A stretch of 64,000 nucleotides of DNA, from contig NZ_CP043627.1 of the NCBI RefSeq assembly GCF_016804325.1, forward strand, positions 3,981,001-4,045,000, written 5' to 3'. The stretch's first letter is position 1. Each line of letters starts with the position of its first letter. Source of the stretch: Methylobacterium aquaticum. Its GTDB lineage: Bacteria; Pseudomonadota; Alphaproteobacteria; Rhizobiales; Beijerinckiaceae. A model generated the notes under the pieces. That model saw nothing but the letters and a program-made list of their open reading frames with translations, was not told where the DNA came from and did not search any database. A program made the position numbers and the translations under genes. Positions 8,377 to 15,453 of this stretch are shown piece by piece.

Positions 8377-9217
8377 GACCGCGCCGCTCGCGCCCGCGGC
8401 CCCCGCCCGCCGGCTGCCCCGGCGCCTCGTCGCCTTCGCCGAGCGGGCGGCCCTGCCGCTCCTCCTCGTCGCCGGCTGGGAGGCCTTCGCCCGCTCCGGC
8501 GCCCTGCCGGCGGCGCTCCTGCCCGCCCCCACCGCCGTGCTGCACGCGCTGGGCGACTGGCTCTTCGGGATCGACGAGAGCACCCAGACCTATTCCGGCC
8601 ACTGGGTGCCGGATGCACTGGCGAGCCTGACCCGGGTCGCGGCCGGCTACGCCATCGCGGCGCTCTCGGCGGTTCTGATCGGGGTCGCGATCGGCTGGTG
8701 GCGGCTCGTCGAGCGCACCGTCGAGCCGACCTTGCAGATGCTGCGGCCGATCCCGCCGGTCTCGTGGATTCCGCTCGCCATCATCTGGTTCGGCATCGCC
8801 GACAAGCCGGCGATCTTCCTGGTCTTCCTCGGCGCGTTCTTCCCCGTCCTGATGAACACGATCCACGGCGTGCGCGGGGTCGACCGCAACCTGATCCGGG
8901 CCGGCGCGATGATGGGCGCCTCCGAGCGCCAGCTCCTCACCGACATCGTGCTGCCGGCCGCCCTGCCGTCGATCTTTTCCGGGCTTCGCATCGCCATCGG
9001 CTCGGCCTGGATGCTGACGGTGACCGCCGAGATGGTCGCGGTGAAGAGCGGGCTCGGCTACGTCCTGTGGGATTCCTACTACTTCCTGCGCTACGACATC
9101 GTGCTCGCCGCGATGATCTCGATCGGGCTCCTCGGCTACCTGTCCGATCTCGGCCTCAAGGCGCTGATGGCCTCGGTGCTGCACTGGCAGAAGGGCACGA
9201 CGGTGCAGGGGCGGTGA
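8360..9217 (+). CDS. ABC transporter permease, SsuC/TauC type
   Basis: ATG 8360 inside the previous gene gives 285 residues. About six hydrophobic segments follow a basic N-terminus. The inner-membrane permease signature for ATPase coupling is seen in IRAGAMMGASERQLLTDIVLP (the EAA loop, about residues 178-198), with PPVSWIPLAIIWFGIADKPA before it. It pairs with the preceding binding protein and the ATPase gene 262 bases downstream. The gap to the ATPase gene is occupied by a palindromic element. Confidence 0.88.
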   Translation: MASATETAPLAPAAPARRLPRRLVAFAERAALPLLLVAGWEAFARSGALPAALLPAPTAVLHALGDWLFGIDESTQTYSGHWVPDALASLTRVAAGYAIAALSAVLIGVAIGWWRLVERTVEPTLQMLRPIPPVSWIPLAIIWFGIADKPAIFLVFLGAFFPVLMNTIHGVRGVDRNLIRAGAMMGASERQLLTDIVLPAALPSIFSGLRIAIGSAWMLTVTAEMVAVKSGLGYVLWDSYYFLRYDIVLAAMISIGLLGYLSDLGLKALMASVLHWQKGTTVQGR

Positions 9218-9238
9218 GCCGCCCCTCCCCTTCCACGC

Positions 9239-9459
9239 CTATCGGATTCACATTTCTCTTCTGAGATCTAACCGATTGAAAAGGAATGCGCTTTCCCCTC
9301 CCCCCTGTGGGGAGGGGTTAGGGGTGGGGGTGGTGCCGGAGAAGCCTTGCGCTTGACGCGGCACCACCCCCACCCCCTGCCCCTCCCCACAAGGGGGAGG
9401 GGAGTCGCGCTACTTTCAAAGGGTGAGAGCGATCAGACCGAGATCTGTGAATGCGATAG
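9239..9459. repeat. Composite palindromic element inside an ABC operon, family E
   Basis: CTATCGGATTCACA (9239-9252) and TGTGAATGCGATAG (9446-9459, one mismatch) form outer arms. Inside, a C/G-rich inverted pair built from CCCCTCCCC and GGGGTGGGGGTGGTGCCG (about 9295-9340) is matched at about 9358-9403. The element separates the permease from its ATPase. It could attenuate downstream expression or protect the upstream mRNA. Confidence 0.75.
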
Positions 9460-9479
9460 CCTTCCCTGCGGAGACTCCC

Positions 9480-10250
9480 ATGAGCGCGATCGACCTCGCC
9501 GACGTCCAGAAAGTGTTTCGCGACCGCGACGGGCGCGACCTCGTGGCGGTGGACCGCACCCGGGCCACGATCGAGGCCGGCGAGTTCGTCTGCCTGCTCG
9601 GGCCCTCGGGCTGCGGCAAGTCCACCCTGCTCAACATGATCGCCGGCTTCGAGGCGCCGACCTCCGGCGAGGTTCGCGTCGCGGGACGGCGGGTCGAGCG
9701 GCCAGGCGCCGATCGCGGCGTGGTGTTCCAGCAGCCGACGCTGATGCCCTGGCTCACCGTGATCGACAACGTCGCCTTCCACCTCAAGCTGAAGGGGATG
9801 GCGAAACCCGAGCGGCACGAGCGGGCGAAGACCTTTATCGACCTCGTCGGGCTCACCGGCTTCGAGCGGCACTACCCGGCGGAGCTGTCGGGCGGCATGA
9901 GCCAGCGGGTCGGCATCGCCCGGGCGCTCCTGATGAACCCGGCGGTGATCCTGATGGACGAGCCCTTCGCGGCCCTCGACGCCCAGACCAAGATCGAGAT
10001 GCAGGAGGAGCTGGTGACGATCTGGCAGAGGGTCGGCGCCACGGTCGTCTTCGTCACCCATTCGGTCGACGAGGCCCTGGTGCTGGGCAACCGCATCGCC
10101 GTGATGAGCCGGCGCCCGGGGCGCATCCGCGAGTTCATCCCCTTCGACCTCCCCCGGCCGCGGGACGTGACGAGCCCGGACTTCAACGACATGAAGCGCC
10201 GAGTGCTCACGATGATCCGCGAGGAATCGAGCCGGAAGGCCGCGGCATGA
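9480..10250 (+). CDS. ABC transporter ATP-binding protein, SsuB/TauB type
   Basis: The 256-residue protein shows Walker A GPSGCGKST (residues 41-49), a Q-loop (VVFQQPTLMPWLT), the signature LSGGMSQR (136-143) and Walker B VILMDEPFAALD. The switch histidine follows in VFVTHSVDEA. It powers import through the neighbouring permease. It is the third component of the importer starting at 7366, and its last codon overlaps the start of the next gene by four bases, so translation is coupled to the decarboxylase-like enzyme. Confidence 0.92.
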   Translation: MSAIDLADVQKVFRDRDGRDLVAVDRTRATIEAGEFVCLLGPSGCGKSTLLNMIAGFEAPTSGEVRVAGRRVERPGADRGVVFQQPTLMPWLTVIDNVAFHLKLKGMAKPERHERAKTFIDLVGLTGFERHYPAELSGGMSQRVGIARALLMNPAVILMDEPFAALDAQTKIEMQEELVTIWQRVGATVVFVTHSVDEALVLGNRIAVMSRRPGRIREFIPFDLPRPRDVTSPDFNDMKRRVLTMIREESSRKAAA

Positions 10251-10960
10251 TCCGGCTCGGGATGCTGACCCCGTCCTCGAACACCCGGCTCGAGCCGGCG
10301 ACCGCGGACCTTCTCCACGACACGCCCGACATCACCGCGCATTTCGCGCGCTTTCGCGTCACCGCAATCACCCTGTCGGCGGCGGGGCTCGGGCAGTTCG
10401 ACGAGGCGCCGATCCTGAACGCGGCGGGGCTCCTCGCCGACGCCAAGGTGGATGCGATCGCCTGGAACGGCACCTCGGCGGCCTGGCTGGGCTTTCCCCG
10501 CGACGAGGCCCTGTGCGCCCGGATCACCGAGGCCACCGGCATCCCGGCGGCGACCGCCGTGCTCGGCTTCCGCGAGGCCTTCACGCGCGCCGGCATCCGG
10601 CGGGTCGGCCTCGTCACGCCCTATACCGGCGACGTGCAGGCGAGGATCCAGGCCAATTGGGCGGCGGCCGGGTTCGACTGCACGGCCGAGCGGCATTGCG
10701 GCCTGTCCGACAACTTCTCCTTCGCGGAGGTGCCGGATTCGGAGGTCGCCGCGATGGCCCGGGCGGTGGCGGCCGAGGGCGCCGAGGCGATCGCGATCGT
10801 CTGCACCAACATGGCCGGGGCGGCGATGGTCGAGGCGCTGGAGGCCGAACTCGGCATCCCGGTCTACGATTCCATCGCCGTCACCCTGTGGGCGTCCTTG
10901 CGGGCGGCGGGGGCCGATCCCGGCCGGATCGTCGGCCAGGGCGGGTTATTCCGGCTCTGA
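10247..10960 (+). CDS. Maleate isomerase / arylmalonate decarboxylase-like protein
   Basis: The 237-residue protein begins MIRLGMLTPSSNTRLEPATA, as in maleate cis-trans isomerases. These enzymes use two cysteines, whereas arylmalonate decarboxylase keeps only the second and has a GTS motif at the first. Here the first site reads WNGTSAAWLG (G75-T76-S77) and the second keeps a cysteine in IVCTNMAGA (C186), which is closer to the decarboxylase pattern. The ATGA overlap with the ABC ATPase suggests that the imported compound is its substrate, perhaps a substituted malonate or maleate. The exact reaction is not determinable. Confidence 0.75.
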   Translation: MIRLGMLTPSSNTRLEPATADLLHDTPDITAHFARFRVTAITLSAAGLGQFDEAPILNAAGLLADAKVDAIAWNGTSAAWLGFPRDEALCARITEATGIPAATAVLGFREAFTRAGIRRVGLVTPYTGDVQARIQANWAAAGFDCTAERHCGLSDNFSFAEVPDSEVAAMARAVAAEGAEAIAIVCTNMAGAAMVEALEAELGIPVYDSIAVTLWASLRAAGADPGRIVGQGGLFRL

Positions 10961-11010
10961 CGATCTACTTTTACGCGCGTGGTCGCTTTATCCTACCCAC
11001 ACTCTCATCC

Positions 11011-11251
11011 TGAGAGCCTGTTTGAGCAGCGTGATTTGACGAAAACTGAGGAGAATCAGGAGATATCCTACCCTTCCACCTCATCCTGAGGTGCCGCGTA
11101 GCGGCCTCGAAGGAGGGCTCCAGAAGCCTCTGCGATCCCTGGAGCCCTCCTTCGAGGCTCACTTCGTTCGCACCTCAGGATGAGGTTAGTGGGTAGGATG
11201 ATCCCGCCTGCCTCAAATATTGGGTAGAAATCCTGCTCAAACAGGCTCTGA
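11011..11251. repeat. Composite element: family A copy 2 within longer outer arms
   Basis: The family A core 11078-11186 has arms ACCTCATCCTGAGGTG and CACCTCAGGATGAGGT and a small hairpin GCCGC-GTA-GCGGC (11093-11105). It is nested inside GAGAGCCTGTTTGAGCA (from 11012) and TGCTCAAACAGGCTCT (11234-11249). The same outer arms enclose the copy at 46352-46575. The 447-base gap 10961-11407 holds this element and the next one and nothing else that I recognise. Confidence 0.85.
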
Positions 11252-11360
11252 AGTGTCAGTCGGTCTGCGATCGACTGACCGCGAAGGAGGGCTCCAGGAA
11301 TCTCGGAGGCTCCCGGAACCCTCCTTCGAGGCCGCTACGCGGCACCTCAGGATGAGGGTG
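11246..11360. repeat. Nested palindromic element, family A copy 3, left arm truncated
   Basis: The inner pair GAAGGAGGGCTCC and CCCTCCTTCGAGG and the right outer arm CACCTCAGGATGAGG are present. On the left only AAGTGTCAGTCGG remains where the outer arm should be. The small hairpin reads AGTCGGT/ATCGACT (11258-11276) with one G-T pair. It directly abuts copy 2, so the two overlap in their flanks. Confidence 0.8.
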
Positions 11361-11407
11361 TGGATGGAAGAGTGATACGAGACCGCTGAGTGAACATCTC
11401 TCGAACC

Positions 11408-11917
11408 TCAGCGATCCGCCTTGCCGCCGCCGAGCGTCAGTTCGAGATAGCGCCGGGTCGTCGGCCGCACGAGGTCGGCCATCTTTTGCGCCATCGCCAG
11501 CTCTTCCTTCAAGGACATCTCGAAGGCCGGCAGCCGGGCGCTCTCGCCCGCGGCCTCCGCCAGGGTGATCAGCGCGTCGTAGGCCGCCGCCTCGTAGTTC
11601 TCGAAGGCGCGGTTGGCGAAGGCGTTCTTCAGGATCTCGTCCTGGGCCGGCGTGTGGGCGAGCGCCGCCATGTTGCCCATGAAGCCGAGCACGCCCTCCT
11701 TCAGGGTCGAGGGGCTCTCGGACATCGCCGCCAGCGCCTCGTCGAGGCGGTCGCGCTGGCCGTGCGTCTCGGTGATGTGGCGGCGCAAAGCCGCCTCCAT
11801 GTCGGGATAGCGCTCCAGCCGCTCGACCTGCCGCTCCATGATCTGGAGCGCCTGCAATTCGAGGGCGTGGGTGTTCTTCAGGGCGGTCACGTAGAGCGAA
11901 CGGACGTCCTCGGCCAT
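11408..11917 (-). CDS. YciE/YciF-like ferritin-fold stress protein (DUF892)
   Basis: The 169-residue protein is almost all helical. It has the DUF892 pattern: DVRSLYVTALKNTHALELQA at the N-terminus, ITETHGQRDRLDEAL and ENYEAAAYDALITLAEA. The last holds the Glu/Tyr residues typical of a four-helix ferritin-like core. Members are induced by stress and may bind a di-metal centre, with no proven enzyme activity. The start at ATG 11917 follows GGAAGGAGCCCC. It is divergent from two very small hydrophilic proteins, which fits a stress-response locus. Confidence 0.82.
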   Translation of the reverse strand: MAEDVRSLYVTALKNTHALELQALQIMERQVERLERYPDMEAALRRHITETHGQRDRLDEALAAMSESPSTLKEGVLGFMGNMAALAHTPAQDEILKNAFANRAFENYEAAAYDALITLAEAAGESARLPAFEMSLKEELAMAQKMADLVRPTTRRYLELTLGGGKADR

Positions 11918-12117
11918 CGGGGGGCTCCTTCCTGTCGGGGTATCTGGTGTCTGCGGCCAACGCCCTTCGCCATCGCCGGTTCGCCTCGGATACTCATACT
12001 GTGACAAAGTATCCGAAGAGGCCGGACCGGCACGGAACGCCGGCAGGCCGCCGACGTTGGTCGCCCTCATCGGCGAGGGTTCCGAACGCTCCGCCGCCAT
12101 CCGACAGGGAGATCGCC

Positions 12118-12303
12118 ATGACCGCGTCACCGCCCCCCGTCCCGCCGGCCAACCGCTCGGACAAGGGCCCCGGCAGCGCCGAGCGCGCCCCGACCGAGGC
12201 CGGAGCCAAGAGCGCGGGCCAGGCCAGGGATCCGGACAAGATCGGACAAGCCGGGAACTCGAAGGTGAACACCACCCACCAGGGCCATCAGCAGGATCGG
12301 TGA
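12118..12303 (+). CDS. Small disordered hydrophilic protein
   Basis: The 61-residue product is rich in Pro, Ala, Gly, Lys and Gln and has no hydrophobic core, so it is probably disordered. The start at 12118 follows AGGGAG. It reads MTASPPPVPPANRSDKGPGS at the N-terminus and ends HQGHQQDR. I recognise no family. It lies four bases before a second small protein with similar composition, so the two form a small operon, divergent from the YciF-like gene. Confidence 0.55.
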   Translation: MTASPPPVPPANRSDKGPGSAERAPTEAGAKSAGQARDPDKIGQAGNSKVNTTHQGHQQDR

Positions 12304-12307
12304 CCGC

Positions 12308-12529
12308 ATGAGCACCTCGCACAAGACCGACGCCGCCAACCGCCACCATGGCGGCCCCGGCAGCAGCCACCAAGCTCCCGGCCGGCCCGATCCCACGGCC
12401 AAGGACGGACCGAACCTGGGCGCGGCCACCAGCGACAGCCGCTCCCACGTCTCGGGCGGCGGCGGTGAGCACGACCGGCACCATACCCACGATCCCGATC
12501 GCAAGGGGCATTCGCCGCGCTCGCATTGA
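12308..12529 (+). CDS. Small His-rich hydrophilic protein
   Basis: The product has 73 residues with clustered histidines (NRHHGG, EHDRHHTHD, SPRSH at the end) and glycine-rich joints (SGGGGEHD). It has no signal peptide and no membrane segment. AGGA precedes the start. It could bind a transition metal or act as a hydrophilin-like protectant, but no family is recognised. It is the second gene of a two-gene unit with the 61-residue protein. Confidence 0.5.
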   Translation: MSTSHKTDAANRHHGGPGSSHQAPGRPDPTAKDGPNLGAATSDSRSHVSGGGGEHDRHHTHDPDRKGHSPRSH

Positions 12530-12580
12530 GGCCGGCGGCGCCCGATCCGGATCGCCGGGAGGCATCCTTGCGGTTAAGGA

Positions 12581-12596
12581 TGTTTCCCGTGAAACG
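12581..12596. promoter_or_regulatory. parS-like site 1
   Basis: TGTTTCCCGTGAAACG matches 14 of 16 bases of the parS palindrome TGTTTCACGTGAAACA. It lies in the gap before the beta-lactamase gene, about 47 kb from parAB, within the span in which alphaproteobacterial parS sites cluster. The central mismatch makes it weaker than the copy at 61400. Confidence 0.45.
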
Positions 12597-12695
12597 GAGG
12601 CGGGCGCCCCGATCCGGCCACGGCCTCAGCGCGATATCGCCAAGGTCGGGTCGCACAGGAGCATCCCTGACGAACCGCGCGTAGGGAGCCCGCCC

Positions 12696-13586
12696 ATGTC
12701 TCACGCCGCCCTCCAGCCCGGCCTCACCCGCCGCGCTGCCCTGATCGGCGCGGCGCTCGCCGCCTGCGCCGTCCGGAGCGCCGAGGCCGCGGAGGATGCC
12801 GCCGCCAGGCTCGCGCAGCTGGAGCGGCGCGACGGCGGCATGCTCGGGGTCGAGGTGCGCGACACCGCCACCGGCCGGCGCTTCGGCCACCGGGCCGACG
12901 ACCGCTTCCCGCTATGCAGCACCTTCAAGGCGGTCGCCGCCGCCGCGGTGCTGGCCCGGGCCGACAAGGGCCAGGACGACCTCAACCGGCGGATCGGCTA
13001 CACCCGCGACGCCCTCCTCAGCTATGCCCCGGTCACCGCCAAGCATGTCGAGACCGGCATGACGCTGGCGGAACTCTGCGCCGCCGCCGTGGTGTGGAGC
13101 GACAACACCGCCGCCAACCTGATGCTCGAGACGCTCGGGGGGCCGGCGGGCATCACCGCCTTCGCCCGCGCCCACGGCGACACCGTCACCCGGCTCGACC
13201 GCACCGAGCCGACCCTCAACACCGCGATCCCCGGCGACCCGCGCGACACGACGAGCCCGGCAGCCATGGTCGGCCTCCTCGACACCATCCTCCTCGGCCG
13301 GGCCCTCTCGGCGGAGTCGCGCGCCCGGCTCACCGGATGGATGCACGAGAGCACGACCGGCCTGAAGCGCCTGCGCGCCGGCCTGCCGGACGGGTGGCGC
13401 ACGGCCGACAAGACCGGCACCGGCGACAACGGCACCGCCAACGTGGTGGCGCTGATCCACCGGCCGGACGGTGCGCCGATCCTCGCCGCGGTGTATCTCA
13501 CCGGATCGCCGGCCGAGCCCGCCGCGCGCGACGCCGTGCATGCCGAGGTGGGCCGGCTGATCGCCCGGAGCTTCCCCGGCGCCTGA
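12696..13586 (+). CDS. bla: Class A beta-lactamase
   Basis: All class A motifs are present in this 296-residue protein: STFK (S75, K78), SDN (135-137), the omega-loop glutamate in EPTLN (E171) and KTG (239-241). The N-terminus has a paired arginine and a hydrophobic stretch (TRRAALIGAALAAC), suggesting Tat or lipoprotein export to the periplasm. It hydrolyses beta-lactams by a serine acyl-enzyme. GTAGGGA precedes the start. No AmpR-type regulator is adjacent and there is no mobile element, so it looks like a resident chromosomal enzyme. Its spectrum cannot be inferred. Confidence 0.93.
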   Translation: MSHAALQPGLTRRAALIGAALAACAVRSAEAAEDAAARLAQLERRDGGMLGVEVRDTATGRRFGHRADDRFPLCSTFKAVAAAAVLARADKGQDDLNRRIGYTRDALLSYAPVTAKHVETGMTLAELCAAAVVWSDNTAANLMLETLGGPAGITAFARAHGDTVTRLDRTEPTLNTAIPGDPRDTTSPAAMVGLLDTILLGRALSAESRARLTGWMHESTTGLKRLRAGLPDGWRTADKTGTGDNGTANVVALIHRPDGAPILAAVYLTGSPAEPAARDAVHAEVGRLIARSFPGA

Positions 13587-13605
13587 AAGGGCCCGGATTG
13601 CCCCG

Positions 13606-14076
13606 ATGTCGAAGACCACCCGTGCCACCCAGGCCCTCACCCGCGCCGGCATCCCCCATACCGTCCACGCCTACGCGTACGACCCGGAGGCGACCCGCAT
13701 CGGCCTCCAGGCGGCGGAGGCGATGGGCGTCCCGCCGGGCGAGGTGTTCAAGACCCTGATGGCGGCGGTCGACGGCAAGCCGGTCTGCGTGCTGGTGCCC
13801 TCCGACCGGGAGGTGTCGCTGAAGAAGCTTGCCGCCGCCTTCGCCGGCAAGTCGGCCGCGATGATGCGCCCGGCCGAAGCCGAGCGGCTGACCGGCTACC
13901 ATGTCGGCGGCATCAGCCCGCTCGGACAGAAACGAGCGGTGCCCACCCTGGTCGACGCGGCCGCGCTCGGCTTCTCCGACATCTTCGTCAATGGCGGCCA
14001 GCGCGGGTTGCAGGTGCGGGTCAAGCCCGCCGACCTGGTGCACGTGCTCCAGGCCCGGACCGAGGCCGTGACCTGA
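13606..14076 (+). CDS. ybaK: YbaK/EbsC-family Cys-tRNA(Pro) deacylase
   Basis: The 156-residue protein has the YbaK/aaRS-associated editing fold. Conserved parts are EVFKTLMA, the KLAAAFAGKSAAMM segment, GYHVGGISPLGQK and DIFVNGGQRGLQVRV. The lysine in VFKTL is the family's key residue. It hydrolyses Cys mis-charged on tRNA(Pro) in the cytoplasm. It begins 19 bases after the beta-lactamase stop and could be co-transcribed with it. A GNRA-type hairpin TGACG-GAAA-CGTCA spans its stop codon. Confidence 0.9.
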   Translation: MSKTTRATQALTRAGIPHTVHAYAYDPEATRIGLQAAEAMGVPPGEVFKTLMAAVDGKPVCVLVPSDREVSLKKLAAAFAGKSAAMMRPAEAERLTGYHVGGISPLGQKRAVPTLVDAAALGFSDIFVNGGQRGLQVRVKPADLVHVLQARTEAVT

Positions 14077-14143
14077 CGGAAACGTCACCTTAACCATGTT
14101 CCGCCAAGGCTCGGTCCGGCAAGATCGGAGTGGGGGCGGGCTT

Positions 14144-14527
14144 ATGCGGTATGGCGTGGGGCTGGTCGCGGGCGTGGTCGCCTTCGGCTTGGCCGGGCCG
14201 GCGGGCGCGGCCGACATGCCGGAGCCCGGATACTGGCCCGCACCGCGGGCCATGCCCGGTCCCGTCCCGCCGCCGCGCTACTTCCCCCGCGGCGACAGCG
14301 ACGCGTCGCCGACGACGCGGGGCGATCCCGGCTGCCAGGTCTTCGTGCCGACCAACGCGCCGGGCGATCCCACCTATGTCGGCTCGCCCTTCGGCATCGG
14401 CAAGCCGAGCTATTACGGCTTCCCCCCCCGCGCGGCGTTGACGATCCGTACGGACGCCGGCTTTCCCGGGGATGCTTCTAGGCAGATTTCGCCGAAACGG
14501 CTGCCGGTTCGGCGAAATCTGCGATGA
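14144..14527 (+). CDS. Small secreted proline-rich protein whose 3' end lies in a repeat
   Basis: From ATG 14144 the product has 127 residues. It has a clear signal peptide (MRYGVGLVAGVVAFGLAGPA, cut after AGAA) and a mature part rich in Pro, Gly and Tyr (PEPGYWPAPRAMPGPVPPP), with one cysteine. The last 15 or so codons are supplied by the family C palindrome at 14482-14522, giving an unlikely tail rich in Arg and Lys. The original stop was probably displaced. I do not recognise the family; a cell-envelope or periplasmic location is likely. Confidence 0.5.
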   Translation: MRYGVGLVAGVVAFGLAGPAGAADMPEPGYWPAPRAMPGPVPPPRYFPRGDSDASPTTRGDPGCQVFVPTNAPGDPTYVGSPFGIGKPSYYGFPPRAALTIRTDAGFPGDASRQISPKRLPVRRNLR

Positions 14528-14582
14528 AACAAGAACCCAAGCGGGCGAAGCGTCGGCCTGCCAACGCAAGTCCGCTTGGAAT
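14482..14582. repeat. Palindromic element, family C copy 1
   Basis: GCAGATTTCGCCGAA (14482-14496) and TTCGGCGAAATCTGC (14508-14522) form a 15-bp hairpin. The tail GATGAAACAAGAACCCAAGC and GCGAAGCGTCGGCCTGCC is matched in the opposite orientation at 31972-32069. The hairpin overlaps the end of a coding frame. Confidence 0.75.
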
Positions 14583-14682
14583 CGCACTGGCCGGAAGATC
14601 GGGGCGCGGTTCTCCGCGTCCGAGGCTTTGCCGCACTCGGCTCGGCGGTTAGACCAGTCGGGCCGTAGCCGGATCGCCTCCC

Positions 14683-15333
14683 ATGCCCCGCATCGCCTGC
14701 CTTCACACGATCGCCAGCAACGTCGCCGTCTTCGACGCGGCGTTGCAGGAGACCGGCCTGACCGGACTCACCCTTCACCATCACGTGCGCGCCGACCTCC
14801 TCACCGCCGCCGAACGCGAAGGCCGGCTCACGCCGGCCATCGCCGCCGAGACCGCGGCGCTGCTGCGGGATCTGGCCGCGGAGGCCGATGCGGTGCTCCT
14901 CACCTGCTCGACCCTGGGACCGGCCGCGGAGGATGCAGCGTCCGACGCGGCGGTGCCGGTCCTGCGGGTCGATGCGGCGCTTGCCGCCGAGGCGGTGAGG
15001 CAGGGCGGCCGGGTGGTGGTGCTCTGCGCCGTCGAGACCACGGTCGAGCCGACCCGGCGCCTGTTCGAGGCCGCCGCCCGGGCGACGGGAGCGGAGATCG
15101 CCGTCGAGGTGGTCCCGCGGGCCTGGGAGGCGTTCAAGGCGGGCGATGCCGACCGCTACCGGGCGCTGGTCGCCCGCGCCGCCGACGCCGCACGGGCGGG
15201 CGGCGCGGCACAGGTCGCCCTGGCGCAGGCCTCAATGGCCGGCGCCGCAGGCCTGCTTCCCCCGGAGAGCCGCCCCCTCACCAGCCCGACGGTCGGCCTC
15301 GCGGCGGCGATCGCCGCGTCCCGGGCGGGATAG
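14683..15333 (+). CDS. Asp/Glu racemase-superfamily protein with one catalytic cysteine
   Basis: The 216-residue protein begins MPRIACLHTIASNVAVFDAA and has the racemase-fold pattern of two similar halves. The first catalytic cysteine is kept in VLLTCSTLGP (C75). At the second site the sequence is ALAQASMAG, where alanine 183 replaces cysteine. It is therefore unlikely to racemise by the classical two-cysteine route. It stands alone, between a palindromic element and a MerR-type gene, so no substrate is suggested by context. Confidence 0.7.
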   Translation: MPRIACLHTIASNVAVFDAALQETGLTGLTLHHHVRADLLTAAEREGRLTPAIAAETAALLRDLAAEADAVLLTCSTLGPAAEDAASDAAVPVLRVDAALAAEAVRQGGRVVVLCAVETTVEPTRRLFEAAARATGAEIAVEVVPRAWEAFKAGDADRYRALVARAADAARAGGAAQVALAQASMAGAAGLLPPESRPLTSPTVGLAAAIAASRAG

Positions 15334-15453
15334 CCCGTCCGCCGGTCGGACCGAGCCGGCCGACGGCACAGGAGCGGGCCGGTCGAAAAGGCCCTTGACC
15401 CGGCCCCTGCGGCCGGTCCGAGGGAGGACAGGTTCGACCCACCGAGGTGAGCC

